Shown here one piece after another: positions 1 through 6,046 of a stretch of 10,575 nucleotides of DNA (its first letter is position 1; each line of letters starts with the position of its first letter). Both the position numbers and the translations under genes were made by a program. The notes beneath the pieces were generated by a model. That model ran no database searches and was not told where the DNA came from. It was given only the letters and a program-made list of their open reading frames with translations. Source of the stretch: CAYIYO01 sp964367715 (GTDB lineage Bacteria > Chlamydiota > Chlamydiia > Chlamydiales > Criblamydiaceae); the NCBI GenBank assembly GCA_964367715.1, contig CAYIYO010000061.1, positions 1 through 10,575 of the forward strand, written 5' to 3'.

Positions 1-1439
1 GTCCCAATTTCCTTGAGCTTTTCTCCTACGATAGAGGCGGTTGCTCCTCCGATATTGGCATCGATTTCATCGAAAATAAGCGTGGGCTTTTTTTCTTTTC
101 CCGCCAATAGGGTTTGTATCGAAAGCATGACGCGGGAGAGCTCGCCTCCACTGGCGCATTCGCGGACCGGAAGCTGTTTTTCTCCAAGGTTGGGGGAGAG
201 GAAAAATTCGATTCTATCGTCGCCATGGAGGCTGCGCTTTTGTGGACTGCAATCGACATGAAACTGTGCATCCGCCATATTAAGTTCTTTTAAGTGCTTT
301 AAAAGTTCTTTTTCTAGTTGACGCGCGGCTTTTGTCCGTGCTTTTGTTAATGCTTCTGCGGCGCTAGTGGTTTTTAGTTCGACCTCTTTTATTTTTATTT
401 CCAAGGCAGAAATTAGCTGATCGGCATTTTCTAAAACGGAGAGACGTTCCACCGTTGTTGCGTAATATGCATGTACATCGGTGAGGGCCGGACCGTATTT
501 ACGCTTTATTTTGTTAATCAGAGTGAGACGTTCATTAAGGCGCTCTAATTTGTCCGGGGCGCATTCGATTCCGGCGAGATAGTGTTGAAGGGTGTAGGAC
601 ACCTCCGAGAGTTCGACGACTGCTGTGGAGTATGTTTGTACTGTATCGGCTAACGTAAGATCTAATTTAGCCAATTCTTCAAAAGCGCGCTTTTGATGCG
701 TAAGGACCCCAACAATGCCGCGCTCTCCTGAGAGCATCGATGAGAGGGCATTGACTTTTCCATAGCGCTCTTCCGCGTTAGAAAGAAGGGAATAGTCGGC
801 AAATAATTCCTCCTCTTCTCCTTCTTTTAGATTTGCTTCTTCCAATTCTGCACATTCCGCGCGGCATACTTCGACTTCTCGCAAGCGCTTAGCCTCATTG
901 AGGTAGCTTTCTTCTAAACGCTTTTTAAGTGATTTTTCTTCTCCCCAGAGATCTTTAAATGCGAAAGAAAGCTTTTCTACTTCACCGTAGGTGTCAAGAA
1001 TCTCGCGGTGCTGGTCGAGGTCAAGAAGACGTTGACTTGCATGCTGCCCCACACTTTCGATGAGATGGCTGCCAATTTCCTTTAACAGTGCACGTTGGAC
1101 CGCCTGGTTGTTGATGTAAATGCGCCCGCGACCTGTTGCAGCGACTTCACGCCGAATAATCAACTCTTCCGTTCTTTCATGTGCTATACCGGCACGGTCA
1201 AGGATTTCTAACACCTCGTCATTTTTGTGAATATCGAATAATCCTTCGACGACGCCTTTTTCTGCTCCGTGGCGAATAAGGTCGGCATCGGATCGATTGC
1301 CTGCGAGCAAATTCAATGCGGCAAGGACAGCAGATTTGCCGGACCCTGTCTCTCCGGAGAGCACATTGAATCCGCCTTTTAGGTGGATGCGTGCTTCTTC
1401 AACGAGGATAATATTGTAGATGGATAATTTACGAATCAT
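1..1439 (-). CDS. recN: DNA repair protein RecN, C-terminus cut by window edge
   Basis: RecN is a cytoplasmic SMC-like ATPase that works early in RecA-dependent repair of DNA double-strand breaks. Reading the minus strand from the ATG at 1439 gives 479 uninterrupted codons to the left edge; I checked the whole frame and found no stop. The N-terminus starts MIRKLSIYNIILVEEA, and the Walker A motif GETGSGKS is at residues 29-36. A long charged central part fits the coiled-coil arms. Near the edge are the ABC signature SGGELSR (430-436), the Walker B core LIFDEID with D457 and E458, and a D-loop-like DANIGG. Family members are about 550 residues, so roughly 70 residues with the H-loop histidine lie outside the window. 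The start overlaps the end of the upstream membrane protein gene by 11 bases, which suggests translational coupling in one transcript with it and rnhC. Confidence 0.96.
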   Translation of the reverse strand, partial: MIRKLSIYNIILVEEARIHLKGGFNVLSGETGSGKSAVLAALNLLAGNRSDADLIRHGAEKGVVEGLFDIHKNDEVLEILDRAGIAHERTEELIIRREVAATGRGRIYINNQAVQRALLKEIGSHLIESVGQHASQRLLDLDQHREILDTYGEVEKLSFAFKDLWGEEKSLKKRLEESYLNEAKRLREVEVCRAECAELEEANLKEGEEEELFADYSLLSNAEERYGKVNALSSMLSGERGIVGVLTHQKRAFEELAKLDLTLADTVQTYSTAVVELSEVSYTLQHYLAGIECAPDKLERLNERLTLINKIKRKYGPALTDVHAYYATTVERLSVLENADQLISALEIKIKEVELKTTSAAEALTKARTKAARQLEKELLKHLKELNMADAQFHVDCSPQKRSLHGDDRIEFFLSPNLGEKQLPVRECASGGELSRVMLSIQTLLAGKEKKPTLIFDEIDANIGGATASIVGEKLKEIG

Positions 1440-1893
1440 AGCTGTGTGATAAAATTTCCTTTAATTTTCCGTTACTTGTCTCGATCCATTCGCCTTCAGG
1501 GTTCCATGCAGGAACAGTGAAGACCAATTGATTGTTTACATAGCCAAGAGGAATGATCTCTAAAGTAGGGGAGTGGTCAAACCGATAGATGTAGAGCGTT
1601 TGAATATTCTTTGGAGAGTCTTCTCCGGAGGAGTGTTTGAATGTCGTCGGGATAGCCTCGTTAAGGATGGCGGCAACTTCCATTTGCTGCGCAAGATTTA
1701 ACGTGTAGAGGGTGCGGTTGTGTTCGATTGCCATTCCTCTAATCTCGTTTAGGGAAAGGCGCCCTTCCTTTGTCGGGGTTAGGAATTGTGCGGCGTTGAT
1801 CGCCAACAAAATAAATATTGCCACGACCACAATTCCCGCCATGAAAACAGGGGTGTTGTAGTTGAAAAATGAAGAGGAAGATTTTGTGTCCAT
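1429..1893 (-). CDS. Conserved-looking single-pass membrane protein, function unknown
   Basis: I do not recognise this 154-residue protein. Residues 1-15 are polar and serine-rich (a short cytoplasmic tail), residues about 16-37 form one strong hydrophobic helix (VFMAGIVVVAIFILLAINAA), and the remaining ~115 residues are soluble and probably lie outside the inner membrane. The soluble part mixes charged and hydrophobic residues, with an NPEGEWIE stretch near the end, and has no cysteine, so no disulfide-bonded fold is expected. The ATG at 1893 shares its A with the TGA stop of rnhC, and a GGAG lies 12-13 bases upstream. Its own end overlaps the recN start by 11 bases. Being wedged between two DNA-maintenance genes with overlaps at both ends shows co-expression but says little about its job. 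A type II inner-membrane protein is the safest description. Confidence 0.8.
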   Translation of the reverse strand: MDTKSSSSFFNYNTPVFMAGIVVVAIFILLAINAAQFLTPTKEGRLSLNEIRGMAIEHNRTLYTLNLAQQMEVAAILNEAIPTTFKHSSGEDSPKNIQTLYIYRFDHSPTLEIIPLGYVNNQLVFTVPAWNPEGEWIETSNGKLKEILSHSYDS

Positions 1894-2801
1894 CAGTTGA
1901 GAACGACTCCTGTGGTTTTAAAATGCAGCTTAGCGACAGCACCTAGTAACTCTTTTCCATGCCGTGCAACAAAGGCGCGGCCCGCTGCAACGGTACCCGC
2001 AGAGGCTCCTTTTGGAAGTTTTACTTGATATTCTGTGGCCAATCTTTCAATCCCTTTGACGAAAGTATCGCGTGCAAGGATCGATGCTGCGGCAACTACA
2101 AGGTCCTCTTCGGCATGGGTCCGTTGTGTCAAATTGATTTGCAGATTCTTTCTTTTAAGCGCCGTCAATACCAATTCTTCTGATCCAAATTTATCGATTA
2201 AAACGTCCCGACAACCAGTCTTTTCTGCTAGCTGTTCGATGACTGTTGCGTGTCCCCAAGCAAGAAGACGATTTAAATTTTTAAATTGTGAATAAAGCTC
2301 GTTATACTTCAGAGGATTGATCTGCACAATATGATGTGCACACGTGTTACGGATCCCTTGTGCAACTTTTGCGATGGCAATCGCACTCATTTCTTTGGAA
2401 TCCTTTACACCAATCGATTTAAGGAGTGCGATCTGTTCGGCAGTGGCATAGACACCTGCGATGCATAGTGGCCCAAAAAAGTCGCCTTTGCCTGATTCAT
2501 CAATTCCCATGTGAGGATGAAAAGTGGCATCAACGACCAGACGTTTGTCTTTATCTTTGTATTTGTAGTCGAAATTTTTAAGGATCTCGGGTTCGAGAAA
2601 AAATTCGATGAATTCTTCTTTATTTTTTCCTTGCACCATCAGCTTTCCCGACTTATATAGGGTACAAGAGAGACCTGTTTTTTTTCCGGAAAAGAGAGTG
2701 TAGAGGGGAGTGGAGATTTCAAATCCCTGATCTTTAAGTCCTTGCAAAAGTTTGCCAGACAGTGATAGATCCAATGTAATAACGTATGTGTTGCTGCTCA
2801 T
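1893..2801 (-). CDS. rnhC: Ribonuclease HIII
   Basis: RNase HIII cleaves the RNA strand of RNA/DNA hybrids in the cytoplasm, removing primers and R-loops. From the chosen ATG at 2801 the protein is 302 residues. An N-terminal TBP-like substrate-binding domain (about residues 1-88, with KLMVQGK near 53-59) is followed by the RNase H type 2 domain. This opens with GIDESGKGDFFGPL, whose D101 and E102 are the first two metal ligands. Next come VKDSKEM, LIDKFG with acidic D203, and HAEEDLVVAAASILARD, whose acidic residues should supply the fourth ligand. The frame is also open from an ATG at 2816 and a TTG at 2825, but MSSNTYVITLDL at 2801 best matches the expected domain start. None of the three has a clear Shine-Dalgarno. 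In Chlamydia the same gene (CT008) is beside the rodZ homologue CT009, as here, though the two genes diverge in this window. Confidence 0.95.
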   Translation of the reverse strand: MSSNTYVITLDLSLSGKLLQGLKDQGFEISTPLYTLFSGKKTGLSCTLYKSGKLMVQGKNKEEFIEFFLEPEILKNFDYKYKDKDKRLVVDATFHPHMGIDESGKGDFFGPLCIAGVYATAEQIALLKSIGVKDSKEMSAIAIAKVAQGIRNTCAHHIVQINPLKYNELYSQFKNLNRLLAWGHATVIEQLAEKTGCRDVLIDKFGSEELVLTALKRKNLQINLTQRTHAEEDLVVAAASILARDTFVKGIERLATEYQVKLPKGASAGTVAAGRAFVARHGKELLGAVAKLHFKTTGVVLN

Positions 2802-2820
2802 GCACGAAAAATACATGACT

Positions 2821-2838
2821 GGCAAATATTAGGCAAAT
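2821..2838. repeat. Direct repeat GGCAAAT x2, 11-base period, in rnhC/rodZ divergent region
   Basis: Two copies of GGCAAAT begin at 2821 and 2832, about one helical turn apart, in the 108-base region between the divergent rnhC and rodZ starts. Such spacing would suit a dimeric regulator or the leader of rnhC. No regulator is known for this site, and chance is a fair alternative in so short a repeat. Confidence 0.25.
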
Positions 2839-2855
2839 CCCACTTTTTAATTCCC

Positions 2856-2884
2856 TTGGGTATAAATTTAGGTTTCAGTATAAG
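2856..2884 (+). promoter_or_regulatory. Candidate sigma-70-type promoter for rodZ-DUF368
   Basis: TTGGGT (2856-2861) and TATAAG (2879-2884) are separated by 17 bases and end 25 bases upstream of the rodZ ATG. The spacing is ideal and the -10 box is a good match, but the -35 box is only partial. Another A/T-rich box, TATAAA at 2861, could serve instead. It is read from sequence only. Confidence 0.4.
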
Positions 2885-2909
2885 AATAGGTACAGGAGTC
2901 TATAATTTT

Positions 2910-3323
2910 ATGTCCGAACAAACCACTCAAACCTCCCAGATAGGGGAAGTGTTTAAACAAAAACGTAAAGAACGCAACCTTTCTCTCAAAGAAGCAGAAA
3001 ATGCAACCTCAATACGCATGAGCTATCTGCGCTCAATAGAGAATGGCGAGATCAATAAATTGATTTCTCCAGTCTATGCAGAAGGATTTGTTCGCCAATA
3101 CGGAATTTTTCTAGGGATCGACGGCGATCAAATTATTAAAGACAATCCTGAAGTCTTCGGAAAACGCGTGGCCCAAGAGTTTGCGTATGGCATCGGCACT
3201 CTAGAAGTGCGCGACAATCCTAGCGCAGGTGTAAAATGGCTTCCTAATGCATTATGGATCGGTGCATTTGCTCTTCTTCTGATCGCTGCATGGTACATGG
3301 CACGGCTGTTAGAGGTAATTTAA
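2910..3323 (+). CDS. rodZ: RodZ-like cell-shape/division protein, short chlamydial form
   Basis: RodZ links the bacterial actin MreB to the inner membrane and to peptidoglycan synthesis; in Chlamydia, RodZ (CT009) acts with MreB in the division plane. The protein of 137 residues has an N-terminal RodZ-type helix-turn-helix domain (about 10-72: IGEVFKQKRKERNLSLKEAE, then YLRSIENGEI and YAEGFVRQYG), a linker, and one transmembrane helix (about 112-131). Only six residues follow the helix, so the large periplasmic domain of E. coli RodZ is absent, as in the Chlamydia homologue. The ATG at 2910 is preferred over an in-frame TTG at 2856 because the domain starts just after it and CAGGAG lies 11 bases upstream. 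The TAA stop overlaps the ATG of the DUF368 gene by one base. Role assigned from family and neighbourhood. Confidence 0.88.
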   Translation: MSEQTTQTSQIGEVFKQKRKERNLSLKEAENATSIRMSYLRSIENGEINKLISPVYAEGFVRQYGIFLGIDGDQIIKDNPEVFGKRVAQEFAYGIGTLEVRDNPSAGVKWLPNALWIGAFALLLIAAWYMARLLEVI

Positions 3324-4504
3324 TGAAGCCCCCTTTACGGCTTCCTTCGGTTTTCTACGGTTTTTTGATGGGGTGTGCCGATATCGTCCCTGGAATTTCT
3401 GGAGGAACCGTCGCTTTCGTTATGGGATTCTACGAACAGCTTATCGCTCTTATAAAAGGCATTAACCCGCTATTTATTTCTTTGCTATTGCGTCTTCGTT
3501 TTAAAGAAATTGACGCCATCTGGCCATGGCGATTTGGCTTAGGACTCCTCTCAGGGTTTATTTTAGCGTTTGCGCTTCTCTCTAATTTTTTAAATTTTTT
3601 ACTTAATGATCCACTTTATCGCGTCTATCTCTACTCTGCTTTTTTAGGCCTTATCGTCGCTTCAATCGTCTTCTGTGCAAAACAGGTCAAAAAATGGCGT
3701 TTTAGGTATTGTTTTCCTTTTATTCTAGGTGTGGGCAGTGCGTGGCTATTGTCCGGAACCTCCCTCATGCCCGTTACGAATGAACCTTTATATACCGTTC
3801 CTTTTGTGATAAGTGAGCAGTCTCCTTATCCTCTCGTTAACTACGATCAAGAAAATCAGCAGTTGCAGGGGATCCCCGAAAGCACGTTGGCGGCAATGGT
3901 GGCAAAGAGGGTGATTGCACAAGAGGCGACAGTCTTCCGCGTCAATGATGGTGCAATGGATGCCGCCTCAAGCGTTATCGCCCACGTGGAATTCTCATTT
4001 TTTGATCCGTGGATGATTTTTTGTGGGGCTGTTGCGATCAGCGCGATGTTATTACCCGGAATTTCTGGTAGCTATATGCTCACTATTTTAGGGGTGTATC
4101 CTTTGGTGATTGCTGCCGTTGCCGATCTCTTCTTTGGGTTGCGCTATCTCCGCATTGAAGGAGATGCTCTTCTTTTGTTGGGCAATATGTTGATTGGAAT
4201 CATGCTCGGCGCCGCCGTCTTTTCACGTCTCATTGCGTGGCTATTTGATCGTTATCGCGACGTGACGATTGTGGTGCTGATCGGATTTATGGTCGGGGCT
4301 TTGCGGGCGGTATGGCCATTTTGGACAGTCGAGTTTTTTTTATCTCCCCTAAAGCCTGAGCAGGGGCCACGTTTGCAACTTCTTGAAGCCTATTTGCCTG
4401 ATGTGTCCTCTCCGTTATTTGTGGGAGCCCTCGTTTGCGCCTCTGTGGGATTTTTACTGGTTTTTATTTTAGAATGGCGCGCCACTTCGGCAACTGTGAA
4501 TTGA
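3323..4504 (+). CDS. DUF368 membrane protein, PopT-type polyprenyl-phosphate transporter
   Basis: DUF368 proteins (PopT) were shown in other bacteria to return undecaprenyl phosphate across the inner membrane for reuse in peptidoglycan and surface polymer synthesis. The two family hallmarks are clear: GCADIVPGISGGT (17-29) and LLPGISGSYML (243-253), the paired motifs of the two related halves. About eight to ten hydrophobic stretches fill the rest. At 393 residues it is longer than the ~280-320 usual for the family. The excess is largely a soluble segment at about 147-228 between the halves, plus a smaller one at 341-362. The start overlaps the rodZ stop as TAATG, with AGAGG at 3311-3315 inside rodZ, so translation is probably coupled. 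An in-frame ATG at 3254 lies inside rodZ and is unlikely. The substrate is inferred from the family, not proven here. Confidence 0.88.
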   Translation: MKPPLRLPSVFYGFLMGCADIVPGISGGTVAFVMGFYEQLIALIKGINPLFISLLLRLRFKEIDAIWPWRFGLGLLSGFILAFALLSNFLNFLLNDPLYRVYLYSAFLGLIVASIVFCAKQVKKWRFRYCFPFILGVGSAWLLSGTSLMPVTNEPLYTVPFVISEQSPYPLVNYDQENQQLQGIPESTLAAMVAKRVIAQEATVFRVNDGAMDAASSVIAHVEFSFFDPWMIFCGAVAISAMLLPGISGSYMLTILGVYPLVIAAVADLFFGLRYLRIEGDALLLLGNMLIGIMLGAAVFSRLIAWLFDRYRDVTIVVLIGFMVGALRAVWPFWTVEFFLSPLKPEQGPRLQLLEAYLPDVSSPLFVGALVCASVGFLLVFILEWRATSATVN

Positions 4505-4512
4505 GTTGGATA

Positions 4513-4530
4513 ATAAATAAAATTATTTAT
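4513..4530. repeat. Perfect A/T-only inverted repeat upstream of small membrane gene
   Basis: ATAAATAA (4513-4520), a two-base spacer and TTATTTAT (4523-4530) form perfect 8-base arms, between the DUF368 stop and the Shine-Dalgarno of the next gene. It could be a weak hairpin, an operator, or part of a promoter: TTGGAT at 4506 and TATATG at 4528 are 16 bases apart. It lacks the G/C-rich stem and T-run of a terminator. Confidence 0.35.
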
Positions 4531-4556
4531 ATGGTGAAATTTCTGGAGGAAAGCAC

Positions 4557-4817
4557 ATGCACAAAAGAAATATTCCTAACTATAAATATAAGCAGCGTAA
4601 ATCTTCTCCTGGCCCTACCTGGTCGAATGAAAAAAAAGGCGCTGAGCTGAAAAAATTTATTACAGAAGATACTGAGTCGAGCATGCAGATCAGTACCAAA
4701 ACTCAGATGCCGGACGAATTAAAGTCGTACGATAACCTCGCCTACACCTTTCCGCCTTATATGATCGTAGGAGTCATTATAGGGATTATGTTCCTCTTCC
4801 TTCTCTACATCTATTAA
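4557..4817 (+). CDS. Small tail-anchored membrane protein, unknown function
   Basis: An unrecognised 86-residue protein. The start is well supported: ATG at 4557 with GGAGGA ending 6 bases upstream. The N-terminal two thirds is hydrophilic, beginning strongly basic (MHKRNIPNYKYKQRK) and then becoming mixed and more acidic (FITEDTE). The last ~19 residues (68-86, IVGVIIGIMFLFLLYIY) are one hydrophobic helix ending at the stop codon. This gives a C-tail-anchored topology with the soluble part in the cytoplasm. There is no cysteine. It follows the DUF368 gene by 52 bases and could be the last gene of the rodZ-DUF368 transcript or have its own promoter. The location suggests an envelope role, but that is a guess. 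The organism may use it as a small assembly or regulatory subunit of a membrane complex; nothing in the sequence decides this. Confidence 0.75.
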   Translation: MHKRNIPNYKYKQRKSSPGPTWSNEKKGAELKKFITEDTESSMQISTKTQMPDELKSYDNLAYTFPPYMIVGVIIGIMFLFLLYIY

Positions 4818-4915
4818 AGGGAATTCACTTGTGTATACTTTGACCCATTTGCGATGCGGGAACCCCGGGGCTTTGAGATCGTCTAAATTCAAAATTTCAG
4901 CTGCTCCTCGGTATA

Positions 4916-5656
4916 CTATGGCTCGAGGGCCTTTTTGGATCCGTGTAAGAGCGCAGCAAGAGCTAAATTATGGCGCGTTTTGGGAAAAGTCAGCTCCATT
5001 TCTTCCAACACATCTTTCGCTCGTTTTCTTAACGAATTTTGTCCGACAGGACAGCGGCACATGATACGCATAAATCCTTCGTCTTTGGCAAAGGCGCGAA
5101 TGTCATCTTCCGGAACATAAATAAGGGGACGGACGATCGTAATGCCATAATGTTTCATATGAATTTTTGGCATATTTCCAGCAAACTCGGCTTTTTGCAA
5201 CAAATTCATTAGTAATGTCTGGGCGCTGTCATCACGATGGTGGCCAAACGCGACGGTATCCGCCCCAAGCTCTTTTGCCGCATCAAAGATCAATTTGCGC
5301 CGCTCACGCGAACAACTGTAACACTCTAATGTTTCCAGCTTTTGGGTTGATTCCTTCACAATAAAAGGAACGTTCAACTGATCACAGATTTGCTGCAAAT
5401 AATTAACGTTGACGCCGGCTCCACAAGAAAACTCCCCATTTACCAAAATGGCACTGAGCTTAAGAGGCGGAATGCCGCGTCCTTGGATCGCTTTGAGCAT
5501 AAACAGCAACGTTAAACTGTCTTTTCCGCCACTCAGCGCAATAGAGACATCCGTTACACCATTGAACATGTCAAAGTCATACACGGCTTTACGTACGCAA
5601 CGCTCAATTTTTTTGCCGTTACTGCTCCAAGGAGGAGCGGGAAAAGGAAGTTCCAT
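4916..5656 (-). CDS. ttcA: TtcA-family tRNA 2-thiocytidine-type thiolation enzyme (PP-loop ATPase)
   Basis: TtcA adenylates cytidine 32 in certain tRNAs and replaces its oxygen with sulfur, using an iron-sulfur cluster. This 246-residue protein has the PP-loop SGGKDS (42-47), the family cysteine pair CYSC (C112, C115) followed by SRERR, and the GHHRDDSAQTLLMNLL segment (138-153). A second cysteine region, MCRCPVGQNSLRKRA, has C200 and C202. Those features separate it from TilS, which lacks the cysteine motifs. The second cluster reads C-x-C rather than the usual C-x-x-C of TtcA; one cysteine there is enough for the three-cysteine cluster of the family. The ATG at 5656 has only a weak GGA upstream. 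The gene stands alone, converging on the small membrane gene and diverging from the SEC-C gene. The substrate tRNA position is inferred from the family. Confidence 0.85.
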   Translation of the reverse strand: MELPFPAPPWSSNGKKIERCVRKAVYDFDMFNGVTDVSIALSGGKDSLTLLFMLKAIQGRGIPPLKLSAILVNGEFSCGAGVNVNYLQQICDQLNVPFIVKESTQKLETLECYSCSRERRKLIFDAAKELGADTVAFGHHRDDSAQTLLMNLLQKAEFAGNMPKIHMKHYGITIVRPLIYVPEDDIRAFAKDEGFMRIMCRCPVGQNSLRKRAKDVLEEMELTFPKTRHNLALAALLHGSKKALEP

Positions 5657-5695
5657 ATATCCAGAAAAGGTTTTGTTTTTAAAAATACGATCTCT

Positions 5696-5725
5696 ATGAT
5701 ATCTTATGTTTTCCTACTAGGTCAA
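5696..5725 (-). promoter_or_regulatory. ttcA: Candidate sigma-70-type promoter of ttcA
   Basis: Read on the minus strand, TTGACC (5725-5720) and TATCAT (5701-5696) are separated by 18 bases, about 40 bases upstream of the ttcA ATG. Both boxes match the consensus at 5 of 6 and 4 of 6 positions. This is the best promoter-like pair seen in the window, though it is not experimentally supported. Confidence 0.5.
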
Positions 5726-5731
5726 GACCTA
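5718..5731. promoter_or_regulatory. Perfect inverted repeat over ttcA -35 box; possible operator
   Basis: TAGGTC (5718-5723), AA, GACCTA (5726-5731) are perfect 6-base arms in the 115-base region between divergent ttcA and the SEC-C gene. The repeat contains the candidate -35 box of ttcA, so a bound dimer would block that promoter. It lies 41 bases upstream of the SEC-C start and could also affect that operon. No T-run follows, so it is not a terminator. The regulator is unknown. Confidence 0.4.
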
Positions 5732-5771
5732 ACAAACGTAAGAAAATAATTTAATTTAAAACTGAGCAGTT

Positions 5772-6044
5772 ATGGAAAAGAAAATTGGACGAAATGACCC
5801 TTGTCCTTGTGGGTCAGGAAAAAAATATAAACAATGCTGTATCAAACATCCTACGGCTACAGGCGCAAAAAAATTCAAAGCTAAGCTTCTCAGCCAAGCT
5901 CCTCTTAAGCAAGCACCGGACCTGATGGAACGCACGTTTGGTGCCGCAATCTCTTCTAGCACAAGCACAGAAAAACCTCCTATGCCCTCAGCAAACTTCA
6001 CGGCTTTTGATCCAAAACAAGAGAAGAAAGAAGAGAAGGACTAG
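5772..6044 (+). CDS. Free-standing SEC-C zinc-motif protein
   Basis: The 90-residue protein begins with a complete SEC-C motif, GRNDPCPCGSGKKYKQCC (6-23). C11, C13, C22 and C23 should bind one zinc ion in the same way as the C-terminal tail of SecA. In SecA this motif binds SecB and the ribosome, and small SEC-C proteins such as E. coli YecA (AscA) have been linked to the same partners. The rest is a basic linker, a serine/threonine/proline-rich part and a strongly charged tail (DPKQEKKEEKD), probably disordered. The ATG at 5772 is placed five residues before the motif; its Shine-Dalgarno is weak. The stop is 2 bases before rpe, so it is the first gene of the rpe-efp-accB-accC run. A role in nascent-chain handling or targeting is plausible, but not shown by the sequence. 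Confidence 0.85.
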   Translation: MEKKIGRNDPCPCGSGKKYKQCCIKHPTATGAKKFKAKLLSQAPLKQAPDLMERTFGAAISSSTSTEKPPMPSANFTAFDPKQEKKEEKD

Positions 6045-6046
6045 GG

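Noticed and set aside
26..271. Minus-strand 81-codon open frame near the left edge
   Set aside because: It lies in another frame of the continuous recN coding region, which carries the ABC signature and Walker B motifs there.
1959..2295. Two plus-strand open frames opposite rnhC
   Set aside because: They are antisense to the conserved RNase HIII catalytic region and have no recognisable domain.
2856..2909. Longer RodZ from a TTG start
   Set aside because: The added 18 residues fall in the likely promoter and leader, and the ATG at 2910 has a better ribosome-binding site.
4831..5064. Plus-strand 77-codon frame starting with GTG
   Set aside because: No Shine-Dalgarno, overlaps ttcA antisense for most of its length, and the translation has no motif.
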